This document shows positions 5,860 through 11,503 of a DNA stretch of 11,503 nt, in pieces. A program made the translations under genes and the position numbers. Where the stretch lies: contig DBRO01000046.1 in NCBI GenBank assembly GCA_002306005.1, forward strand, positions 25,554-37,056, given 5' to 3'. Position 1 is the stretch's first letter. Every line of letters begins with the position of its first letter. The stretch is from Ruminococcus sp. UBA1366. GTDB taxonomy: Bacteria; Bacillota; Clostridia; Oscillospirales; Ruminococcaceae. The notes beneath the pieces were generated by a model. That model was not told where the DNA came from, did no database searches, and saw only the letters and a program-made list of their open reading frames with translations.

Positions 5860-6594
5860 TTATTTTTCCTTGAGTGCGGCGTTTCTCAGCGCACGAAGCT
5901 CTTCCGCTTTTAGTTCACGGTATTCCCCCGGTGCAAGCATACCAAGTTTTACCGGACCGATAGCCGTTCTTTTCAGCCTTGCGACTTCCACACCGACCGC
6001 TTCGCACATCTTACGAATCTGTCGATTTCTGCCCTCGTGTATCACCATTTGCAGTACTACCCTGCCCGGCTCCTCCGTCAGGACATTGATAATACAGGGC
6101 GCAGTTTTTCTGCCGTCAATGACCACACCGGCGGCAAGCAGCGCCAGCTTTTCCTCGGAAATACCCGGACGAATTGTGACGCGGTAGGTTTTTGTAATAT
6201 GCTTGGACGGGTGCATAATCTGATTTGCAAAATCACCGTCGTTGGTGAACAGCAACAGTCCCTCGGAATTTTTATCCAGCCTGCCGACCGGATACACCCG
6301 TGTTCCAACGTTCTTCAATAATTCCGTGACGCTTTTTCTGCCCAACTCGTCCTTCATGGTTGTGACATAGCCACGCGGCTTATGCAGCATTATGTAAATA
6401 CTTTCCTGTCTGCGCGCGGTCGCAATTTGTTCCCCGTCCACGGAAATCAGATCCCGAAACGGGTCTGCCCTATCCCCCAACGCACATGGGCGTCCGTTCA
6501 CTTTCACGCGGCGTTTTGCAATCAGCTCCTCCGCGGCGCGGCGCGAACAAAGTCCGCTGTCCGCAATGATTTTTTGTATCCTAATTTTCGGCAT
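5860..6594 (-). CDS. rluB: 23S rRNA pseudouridine synthase, RsuA/RluB/E/F family
   Basis: This enzyme isomerises uridine to pseudouridine in ribosomal RNA. The 244-residue protein has an amino-terminal S4 RNA-binding domain (about residues 1-60: IRIQKIIADSGLCSRRAAEE, KVNG). The catalytic domain carries YPVGRLDKNSEGLLLFTNDG (101-120), with catalytic Asp107, and the carboxy-terminal EGRNRQIRKM motif of the RsuA/RluB group. Clostridial members with this neighbourhood (next to scpAB and dac genes, as ypuL in Bacillus) are usually RluB, modifying 23S rRNA; RluF/RsuA specificity cannot be excluded. The ATG at 6594 follows AAAGGAG with a seven-base spacing. A hairpin precedes the gene. Confidence 0.92.
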   Translation of the reverse strand: MPKIRIQKIIADSGLCSRRAAEELIAKRRVKVNGRPCALGDRADPFRDLISVDGEQIATARRQESIYIMLHKPRGYVTTMKDELGRKSVTELLKNVGTRVYPVGRLDKNSEGLLLFTNDGDFANQIMHPSKHITKTYRVTIRPGISEEKLALLAAGVVIDGRKTAPCIINVLTEEPGRVVLQMVIHEGRNRQIRKMCEAVGVEVARLKRTAIGPVKLGMLAPGEYRELKAEELRALRNAALKEK

Positions 6595-6625
6595 AAATAC
6601 TCCTTTATTCTCATGATATGTACCA

Positions 6626-6653
6626 ATTAAGGGGGCGGCGCTGCCCCCTTAAT
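6626..6653. repeat. Perfect 11-bp GC-rich hairpin between dacF and rluB
   Basis: ATTAAGGGGGC (6626-6636) and GCCCCCTTAAT (6643-6653) are exact reverse complements around a six-base loop. No clear T run follows on either strand beyond TTAAT. It could be a terminator with A/T ends, an mRNA-stabilising 3' structure for dacF, or a leader structure for rluB, whose ATG is about 32 bases away. Confidence 0.6.
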
Positions 6654-6691
6654 CATCCCATCTTACGGGTATTCGTATTTTTATTGATCAA

Positions 6692-7957
6692 CTAATCAAA
6701 AACTCTTTTGATTGCGTGGTAATAATACTCAAAAATATTCATCTTTTCAACCGGTGCGGCATCCACGTCCTCCGTGGCGCAGACCGGCACACTGCACACC
6801 AATTTATCCCCAACAAAATAATTTACATAGCCCAGCGTATCCCCCGCCGTGATCGGCGCGTATACAAACTGCGGAATCAGCGCTTCCTGCCGGACGTGAT
6901 CCTGTTCGCCCACAACCAGCGTTGCGCGGGGTTCTTCTGCCAGTTCGGCGCGGACAGTATCCTGCTCGCCGCCTGCAACGGAGACTTCCAAAATACCATA
7001 AGGGTCTTCCAGCAGGTAATGATTCACCGCAGAAAAGCCGTAATCATAGAGTTTTTCGTGGTCCTGCCAGTCGCTCGGCGCGTTCAGCGTGACCGCAATC
7101 AGTGTCACACCATTACGCTGGCAGGCAGAAACCAAACAGCGCCTTGCCTTATCCGTAAAGCCGGTTTTCACGCCGATGATGCCTTGGTAGGAACGCAAAA
7201 GCTTATTGGAATTCGTCAGCCAGCGTTCATAGGGCGGATTGCCGTAACTGATGCACGCGCTGGCGGAAGAACAAATCTTTTGGAACTCCGGATTTTGTAT
7301 CGCTGCCGTGGCTAGCCTTGCCATATCATACGCTGTGGAATAATGCTCATCCGTATCGTCATCCAATCCGGAGGGCGTTACAAAATGTGTGGAATTCAGC
7401 CCCATTTCCTTCGCGCGGGCGTTCATCATTTCCACAAAAGCCGGAACACTGCCGGCAATTTTCACTGCCGCGGCATTTGCCGCATCGTTCCCGCTAGGCA
7501 GCAGCATGCCATAACACAGCACCCGCTTGGTCACCTGATCGCCCTCCTGCAAGCCCATAGAGGAGCCTTCCACCTTGATTGCATTGGCATCCACCGTGAA
7601 ATACTCGTCCAGATTTCCGCTTTCTAGCGTCAGCATGGCAGACATGATTTTTGTTGTGCTTGCCATCGGCAGTTTTTCGTCCGCGTTCTTTTCATAAAGA
7701 ATCCTACCGCTGTCCGCATCAATCAAAATTGCCGATTTTGCGGAAATATCCGTATCTGCCGGCTTTGCCGATGCCGGAAGTTCCTCGTAACCGCTCTCGG
7801 CATACCGGACATATCCCTGCGTATTTTCAGAAATCATCCGTTGCACAGTGTCCGCCTGTTTCGCCGGAATTTCCGGTGTGTAGTCAAACGCCTCATGCAT
7901 GGGTATCAGGATTGCCGCCCCGCAAAGCAACACCGCCGCAAATTTGAACATTCCCAT
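6692..7957 (-). CDS. dacF: Serine-type D-Ala-D-Ala carboxypeptidase (DacF-like, PBP5 family)
   Basis: This low-molecular-weight penicillin-binding protein removes the terminal D-alanine from peptidoglycan stem peptides outside the membrane. The 421-residue protein has an amino-terminal signal/anchor helix (FKFAAVLLCGAAILIPM). The penicillin-binding domain contains the three active-site motifs: SxxK as S100-T-T-K103, SxN as S155-G-N157, and KTG at 264-266 (VKTGFT). A carboxy-terminal beta domain of the PBP5_C type follows from about residue 310, and the last residues (EYYYHAIKRVF) could be an amphipathic membrane anchor. The ATG at 7957 has AAGGTG five bases upstream. Position after gerW and a SigG-like promoter candidate favour the sporulation paralogue DacF, but DacA/DacB-type function is not excluded by sequence alone. 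Confidence 0.9.
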   Translation of the reverse strand: MGMFKFAAVLLCGAAILIPMHEAFDYTPEIPAKQADTVQRMISENTQGYVRYAESGYEELPASAKPADTDISAKSAILIDADSGRILYEKNADEKLPMASTTKIMSAMLTLESGNLDEYFTVDANAIKVEGSSMGLQEGDQVTKRVLCYGMLLPSGNDAANAAAVKIAGSVPAFVEMMNARAKEMGLNSTHFVTPSGLDDDTDEHYSTAYDMARLATAAIQNPEFQKICSSASACISYGNPPYERWLTNSNKLLRSYQGIIGVKTGFTDKARRCLVSACQRNGVTLIAVTLNAPSDWQDHEKLYDYGFSAVNHYLLEDPYGILEVSVAGGEQDTVRAELAEEPRATLVVGEQDHVRQEALIPQFVYAPITAGDTLGYVNYFVGDKLVCSVPVCATEDVDAAPVEKMNIFEYYYHAIKRVFD

Positions 7958-7980
7958 AACCGCACCTTCTTTATCAAACT

Positions 7981-8008
7981 ATCATAAAGAAATTATGTGC
8001 AGTTCCAA
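7981..8008 (-). promoter_or_regulatory. Candidate SigA-type promoter for the carboxypeptidase
   Basis: The minus strand has TTGGAA (8003-8008), a 16-base spacer and TATGAT (7981-7986, five of six consensus), about 24 bases upstream of the ATG at 7957. That leaves a short leader that still contains the ribosome binding site. Confidence 0.35.
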
Positions 8009-8019
8009 ATACATTATGC
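7991..8019 (-). promoter_or_regulatory. Candidate SigG-like (forespore) promoter for the carboxypeptidase
   Basis: The minus strand has GCATA (8015-8019), a 17-base spacer and CATAATT (7991-7997). This fits the Bacillus SigG pattern gHATR-(17/18)-CATnHTA with one mismatch. In B. subtilis dacF is transcribed by forespore sigma factors, so the placement is suggestive. It overlaps the SigA candidate. Confidence 0.35.
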
Positions 8020-8037
8020 TTGCAACGCGAAAAAAAG

Positions 8038-8430
8038 CTATTCATCTTCGCTGCTATTTTCGTCCTTTTTCTTTTTCACAAAGCCCGAAATTTTATCAAT
8101 CACATCCGGCACCATATTGATAATTGCATTTTCCTTGGATGCATTCATCGAAAGCTGTAACAGCTTGACTTCGCCCTGTGTTACTGCCAAAAAAGCAACC
8201 GGCTGAATGGTAATGCCACCGCCGGAACCGCCGCCGAACAGCTCCTTTGCCGATTTGGTCGGCAAATCCGAGCCGCCGGATGCAAACCCGAACGACACCT
8301 TGGAAATTGGAATAATTGTGGTATCCGCATTCACCACAATGGGCTTACCAACAATGGTTTCGCTGTCGGTCATCTCATGAATTTTCTCCATTGCGGTTTT
8401 TACCAAAGCTTCAATTCTCGTATCACTCAT
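8038..8430 (-). CDS. gerW: GerW (YtfJ) family sporulation/germination protein
   Basis: GerW (YtfJ) is a small forespore protein needed for normal spore germination in Bacillus. This 130-residue protein matches the family over its whole length: MSDTRIEALVKTAMEKIHEM, then TIVGKPIVVNADTTIIPISKVSFGFASGG (residues 26-53) and a glycine-rich GGGSGGGITIQPVAFLAV segment (67-83). It ends in a charged tail KKKKDENSSEDE. The ATG at 8430 is chosen because family proteins start here; a GGAG lies about 12 bases upstream, a longer spacing than usual. Extension to an in-frame start at 8523 would add an unrelated cysteine/arginine-rich stretch overlapping the preceding gene. It follows the DUF2953 gene by 28 bases, the same pair as ytfI-ytfJ in Bacillus. 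Confidence 0.93.
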   Translation of the reverse strand: MSDTRIEALVKTAMEKIHEMTDSETIVGKPIVVNADTTIIPISKVSFGFASGGSDLPTKSAKELFGGGSGGGITIQPVAFLAVTQGEVKLLQLSMNASKENAIINMVPDVIDKISGFVKKKKDENSSEDE

Positions 8431-8458
8431 TAGTAAAAACATCTCCGTTCTATGATTT

Positions 8459-9349
8459 TTATGCCTGCGGTTCCGGCACGGCGGACATCCGCTGCTTTTT
8501 GCGCTGCAATTTCCTGCGGGCACGTCTTTCGCGCCGTTTTACAAACCAACCACGCAGGAAAATCCCCAGCGCCTTGATTGCCGTACAAAATACAATGGCG
8601 ATGATGGCGGATGGTCTGATTTTCACCACTGCGGAAACATCTGCTTCCATCACTTTTTCGTGAAACACACATTCCACCTGTGCGCGGCGAACTTTCAGGG
8701 TGAAAATTCCACTCAGCGCGCTTAATGCGCCAAACAAAATGCCGTTGAATTTTCCATACTGCACCGCCGCCTCGTAAGCATCTTCCTTGCCGGCACGCAG
8801 GGTGATTTTCACCTGCGTCATCCGGATGGTTTTCATCATACGCCGGACAAACCGCCATGCTGTCGGCACATAGGGCTTGATCATTGCCCATTTGCGCTTG
8901 AGCTCGTCCAGTTTGCCGCCGGATTTCTTCTCCGAAGCGTGCTTTTTGTCGCGCTTTTTCTGCGCTTGTTCCAGCTTTTTCTTCTCCTTGGCAAGTTCCT
9001 TTTCTTTCTTTGCCAAAGCTTTCCGCTGTTTTATGGTAAGTTCAGGTGTGGGTTCTGTTTTTTCATGTTCCGGCGGCAATTCCACCGACGCAGCAAATTC
9101 CTCGGGCAAATCCTCTGTTTCCTTTTTTTCGGGCTTTTCTTCAGAAACGCTCTTCTTTACTCGTTTTTGCTTTTTGGCACGCTTTTTCTTTTTCTCTTTC
9201 TTGGGGCGCGGATACAGCGTGAAAAACAACCATTTTACTTGCAAATTTGTAAGTTTGTTCTTTTCCAGCGCAATCTGCGCGGTGACGGAAAAATGCAGCA
9301 GCACCACAATCAGTGCGAGAATACCTAACAGGATATACAAAACAATCAC
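8459..9349 (-). CDS. DUF2953 membrane protein (YtfI-like) with long lysine-rich linker
   Basis: This 296-residue protein has one amino-terminal membrane helix (residues 2-23). A very charged Lys/Glu segment at 48-150 includes KKEKKKKRAKKQKRVKK and a predicted coiled coil around 106-137. A conserved carboxy-terminal domain typical of DUF2953 follows (KITLRAGKEDAYEAAVQYGKF, residues 181-201). A second hydrophobic segment lies at about 248-269, followed by an Arg/Lys-rich tail. Function is unknown; in Bacillus the homologue ytfI precedes ytfJ/gerW exactly as here, suggesting a sporulation-linked role. The start is a GTG at 9349, one base after the scpB stop, with AAAGGA about 11 bases upstream. 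The nearby ATG at 9351 is out of frame and stops at once. The linker is longer than I expect for the family. Confidence 0.82.
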   Translation of the reverse strand: MIVLYILLGILALIVVLLHFSVTAQIALEKNKLTNLQVKWLFFTLYPRPKKEKKKKRAKKQKRVKKSVSEEKPEKKETEDLPEEFAASVELPPEHEKTEPTPELTIKQRKALAKKEKELAKEKKKLEQAQKKRDKKHASEKKSGGKLDELKRKWAMIKPYVPTAWRFVRRMMKTIRMTQVKITLRAGKEDAYEAAVQYGKFNGILFGALSALSGIFTLKVRRAQVECVFHEKVMEADVSAVVKIRPSAIIAIVFCTAIKALGIFLRGWFVKRRERRARRKLQRKKQRMSAVPEPQA

Positions 9350-9350
9350 A

Positions 9351-9935
9351 TCAGCATCCGTCCTTTCCGTCCTCCGGTTCTGTTGCTGTCATTGTCTCCA
9401 AATCTTCAAAACTCAGCTGTTCTGTCTGGTTGTCCAACGGCACCAGCTCGTCCAGCGAAGCCATTTGAAAGCACCGCAGAAAATTCTCCGTGGTGCGGTA
9501 AGCAACGGGTCTTCCGGGAATATCCAGCCTGCCCGCCTCCTCCAACAGATTCTTTTCCACCAACGAATTCACAACCGAACTGCTATCCACCCCGCGGATA
9601 TGCTCTACAAAACTTTTGGTTACCGGCTGGTTATATGCCATAATCGCCAGCACTTCCATTGCAGCGGGCGAAAGCGGCGTGTTCTTTTTTGTTTCAATTG
9701 CCGCACGGATGGCATCCGCATACTGCGGCTTTGTGGCAAGCTGATAGCTTTCCCCTAGCCGCAGTACTTCCAGTGCGCTGCCGGTATCCTGATACCGGTC
9801 GGAAAGCAGTGTGACTAGTTTTGGCAGAATATCCGGTTCTGTTTGGCAAACCTGCGCCAGCCGCGTAATTTCCACCGGATCTCCGGACGCAAACAGCACT
9901 GCCTCCAGCACGGAAATTTTCTCGTCAATCGTCAT
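9351..9935 (-). CDS. scpB: Segregation and condensation protein B
   Basis: ScpB is the winged-helix (kite) subunit that dimerises and binds ScpA in the bacterial SMC-ScpAB condensin complex on the nucleoid. The 194-residue protein starts MTIDEKISVLEAVLFASGDP. It contains the family signature AIMAYNQPVTK (97-107), IRGVDSSSVVNSLVEKNLL (113-131), and GRLDIPGRPVAYRTTENFLRCF (135-156). A variable acidic tail ends EDGKDGC. Length is normal. The ATG at 9935 has AGGAG about 11 bases upstream, overlapping the scpA stop region, which implies translational coupling. Identification is confident. Confidence 0.95.
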   Translation of the reverse strand: MTIDEKISVLEAVLFASGDPVEITRLAQVCQTEPDILPKLVTLLSDRYQDTGSALEVLRLGESYQLATKPQYADAIRAAIETKKNTPLSPAAMEVLAIMAYNQPVTKSFVEHIRGVDSSSVVNSLVEKNLLEEAGRLDIPGRPVAYRTTENFLRCFQMASLDELVPLDNQTEQLSFEDLETMTATEPEDGKDGC

Positions 9936-9950
9936 GAATCTACCTGCTCC

Positions 9951-10670
9951 TTATGAAATGGCAGCCGTTCGGCTTTTCCCTTGAAATAAAATCTGCGAAT
10001 TATCTTCGCTTAATTGAATCCTGCCGGATTTTGTGAGTTCCAGCACGGCAAGAAAGGTTGCAATTTGTCCGGAATGGTCGGTATCGCCCTCGTACAAGGT
10101 GCAAAGCGGGCAATGTCCCTCCCGGCTCAGGCGCTTTAACACTCGGATAATCCGCGAAATCACCGAAACCACCCGATGCGAAACAATCGGTTCAAACACA
10201 GACGGTTTGAGCGGCGCAGCAGTTTTTCTGCGCTGATTCATCCCGCAGAACGCATCAAACAGCACCATCGGGTGATGGGTTCTTGTATAGGTCATGTCCA
10301 CAGATAGTTCCATTTGCTTGCGGACAAACACGTTGCCGCCGATATCGCGGGCGCGCAGCAGTTCCGCTGCTTTTTTACAAAGCGAATACTCAATCAGTCT
10401 GCCTTCCAGTTCGCGCTTTAATTCCTGCGCTTCCTCCGGCTTTGGCAAAAGCGAAGCGGTTTTGATATAAATCAGCCTTGCCGCCATTTCTAAAAATTCG
10501 CCAGCCAGCGCAAAATCCTGCGTATCCATGCCGTCGATGTAGTCCAAATACTGCTCCAACAGCACGGAAATCTCAATATCACAGATATCCAACTTGTGCT
10601 TGGCAATCAGGTGCAGCAATAAATCCAGCGGCCCCTCGAAATTCTCCAGCTTGAATTTGATTTGTTCCAT
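9951..10670 (-). CDS. scpA: Segregation and condensation protein A
   Basis: ScpA is the kleisin subunit that bridges SMC heads with ScpB during chromosome segregation. The 239-residue protein shows the kleisin amino-terminal motif FEGPLDLLLHLIAKHKLDI (residues 11-29). The conserved helix EFLEMAARLIYIKTASLLPK follows (58-77), and a carboxy-terminal winged-helix domain ends near FLAVLELTKSGRI. The ATG at 10670 is the natural family start (MEQIKFKLENFEGPLD), but no good ribosome binding site precedes it; the upstream bases read GCGGGCTGCCAA. Expression may depend on coupling to the protease gene that ends 24 bases earlier. Identification is confident. Confidence 0.95.
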   Translation of the reverse strand: MEQIKFKLENFEGPLDLLLHLIAKHKLDICDIEISVLLEQYLDYIDGMDTQDFALAGEFLEMAARLIYIKTASLLPKPEEAQELKRELEGRLIEYSLCKKAAELLRARDIGGNVFVRKQMELSVDMTYTRTHHPMVLFDAFCGMNQRRKTAAPLKPSVFEPIVSHRVVSVISRIIRVLKRLSREGHCPLCTLYEGDTDHSGQIATFLAVLELTKSGRIQLSEDNSQILFQGKSRTAAIS

Positions 10671-10693
10671 TTGGCAGCCCGCACCATTTCCCC

Positions 10694-11359
10694 TTAAATT
10701 TTAATGATCAAAGCCGAAATCCAGTTCGTAATCACGTCCATGCCATCATATAGATATCCGCTCACGAACGAAATCGGCGCGGAAAACACACCCGTCATCA
10801 GCAATACAAAAAAGCCGATCATGATATACATTTGGTACTGTTGCACCTTACGGTCAAATTCGTACGAAGTAAAATAGCTCACCACTTTGGAACCATCCAG
10901 CGGCGGAATCGGAATCAGATTAAATACCGCAAGTCCGATATTGATATAAATAAAATACTGAAAAATCAGGATAATATAATAGTAAACTTCAAAACTGATA
11001 TGTCCATATGCCAATGGAGCAACAATTTTCATTAAAACCATGCCGACAAGCGCTGCAAGCAGGTTGGAAATCGGTCCTGCTGCTGCGGTAATGGAAACAC
11101 CAGCTCGCTGGTTTTTAAAATTCAACGGGTTAATCGGCACGGGGCGCGCCCAGCCAAAGCCCGTAAACAACAAACAAATTGCTCCAATGGGATCGATATG
11201 TGCAATGGGGTTTATCGTCATTCTTCCTTGATAAGCGGCTGTGTTATCACCCAGCTTTTTGGCGCTCCACGCATGGGCAAATTCATGCAGCGGTAAAATC
11301 ATAAAAATAATCAGTAAACGCACACCGTATTCCAATATTTTGTCCGTACTCAAACACAA
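10694..11359 (-). CDS. Site-2 protease family (M50) membrane metalloprotease
   Basis: This is a 221-residue intramembrane zinc metalloprotease. HEFAH at 25-29 supplies two zinc ligands and the catalytic glutamate (Glu26). The second motif NLIPIPPLDGSK (147-158) supplies the third ligand, Asp155. AAGPISNL (93-100) is the conserved segment between them, and about five membrane helices are apparent. There is no PDZ domain, so it belongs to the compact YwhC-like group rather than RseP. The substrate is unknown. No ATG occurs before residue 20, so a TTG start is needed. I chose 11359, seven bases after AGAGAG, because it gives the usual ~25 residues before HExxH; TTG at 11353 or GTG at 11323 are alternatives. 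First gene of the scpAB operon. Confidence 0.9.
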   Translation of the reverse strand: MCLSTDKILEYGVRLLIIFMILPLHEFAHAWSAKKLGDNTAAYQGRMTINPIAHIDPIGAICLLFTGFGWARPVPINPLNFKNQRAGVSITAAAGPISNLLAALVGMVLMKIVAPLAYGHISFEVYYYIILIFQYFIYINIGLAVFNLIPIPPLDGSKVVSYFTSYEFDRKVQQYQMYIMIGFFVLLMTGVFSAPISFVSGYLYDGMDVITNWISALIIKI

Positions 11360-11408
11360 CCACTCACTCTCTTTTGATTCTCTCTATACAAATTGCTATT
11401 CACCAAAG

Positions 11409-11437
11409 ATTATACTACATTTTTGGCAGAATTACAA
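11409..11437 (-). promoter_or_regulatory. SigA-type promoter of the protease-scpAB-gerW operon
   Basis: The minus strand has TTGTAA (11432-11437), a 17-base spacer and a perfect TATAAT (11409-11414), 50 bases before the TTG start. The presence of this promoter supports the protease gene being the first gene of its operon. Confidence 0.7.
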
Positions 11438-11456
11438 GTTAAAAATCACGGGAAAT

Positions 11457-11486
11457 GAAAAAATGCGCGGAAACGCCGGTTTTTTC
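11457..11486. terminator. Possible bidirectional terminator at the right edge
   Basis: GAAAAAA (11457-11463) and TTTTTTC (11480-11486) are complementary and enclose a short GC stem with mismatches. This gives A/T flanks on both strands. It lies upstream of the operon promoter, where a neighbouring transcript from the right would end. The GC core is weak. Confidence 0.3.
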
Positions 11487-11503
11487 GTACGCTTCATGTC
11501 AAG

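Noticed and set aside
8431..8523. Amino-terminal extension of GerW to an in-frame start at 8523
   Set aside because: The extra 31 residues overlap the end of the DUF2953 gene and do not resemble the family, whose members start near MSDTRIEALVKTAM.
8877..9758. Plus-strand open frame of 293 codons with Ser/Phe-rich product
   Set aside because: The Phe/Ser/Leu richness is the antisense image of the Lys/Glu-rich linker of the DUF2953 protein; no independent gene signals were seen.
11497..11502. TTGACA on the minus strand at the right edge
   Set aside because: No -10 box occurs at a 16-18 base distance; the following sequence is an A run and a GC stretch, so it is not supported as a promoter.
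1..11503. CRISPR arrays, tRNA or rRNA genes, insertion sequences or phage genes
   Set aside because: No regularly spaced repeats, cloverleaf-like segments, transposase or phage-type proteins were found on either strand.

Overview
The window reads as one gene-dense stretch of a spore-forming Clostridia chromosome, most likely Oscillospiraceae/Ruminococcaceae. The signs are a SCIFF peptide with its radical SAM maturase next to yajC, a GerW/YtfJ sporulation protein, ScpA/ScpB beside a site-2 protease, strong AGGAGG-type ribosome binding sites and a mid-range base composition. The assignment rests on gene content only. Every gene I can support is on the minus strand, so transcription runs from high to low coordinates. 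The long plus-strand open frames are antisense shadows.

Right block (11359 down to 6692): an M50 site-2 protease, scpA, scpB, a DUF2953 membrane protein and gerW (ytfJ) are packed with gaps of 1 to 28 bases and look like one operon. It is driven by a good SigA-type promoter at 11409-11437. A D-Ala-D-Ala carboxypeptidase (DacF-like) follows after a gap that holds both a SigA-like and a SigG-like promoter candidate. Chromosome condensation, spore germination and peptidoglycan trimming genes therefore sit together, a grouping familiar in endospore formers.

Middle block (6594 down to 5448): an RluB-type 23S rRNA pseudouridine synthase, preceded by a perfect 11-bp GC-rich hairpin, and a small protein I do not recognise.

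Biotin block (5442 down to 1908): a strong promoter (TTGTCA-17-TATAAT), a 160-base leader containing a 60-nt hairpin with a nested 22-codon frame, then three genes: a divergent acyl-CoA carboxyltransferase (MmdA/12S-like), a biotin carrier protein with an Ala/Pro linker, and a carboxyltransferase of the OadA/5S type. A rho-independent terminator ends the set. These are the three parts of a transcarboxylase, or of a decarboxylase lacking its membrane pump. No biotin carboxylase or beta subunit is in the window.

Left block (1879 down to 1): an extended -10 promoter, yajC, a TIGR04086-type four-helix membrane protein, the 47-residue SCIFF precursor, an intergenic terminator, and the SCIFF radical SAM maturase, which runs off the left edge. 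This is a RiPP (thioether peptide) locus embedded in a Sec-translocase neighbourhood.
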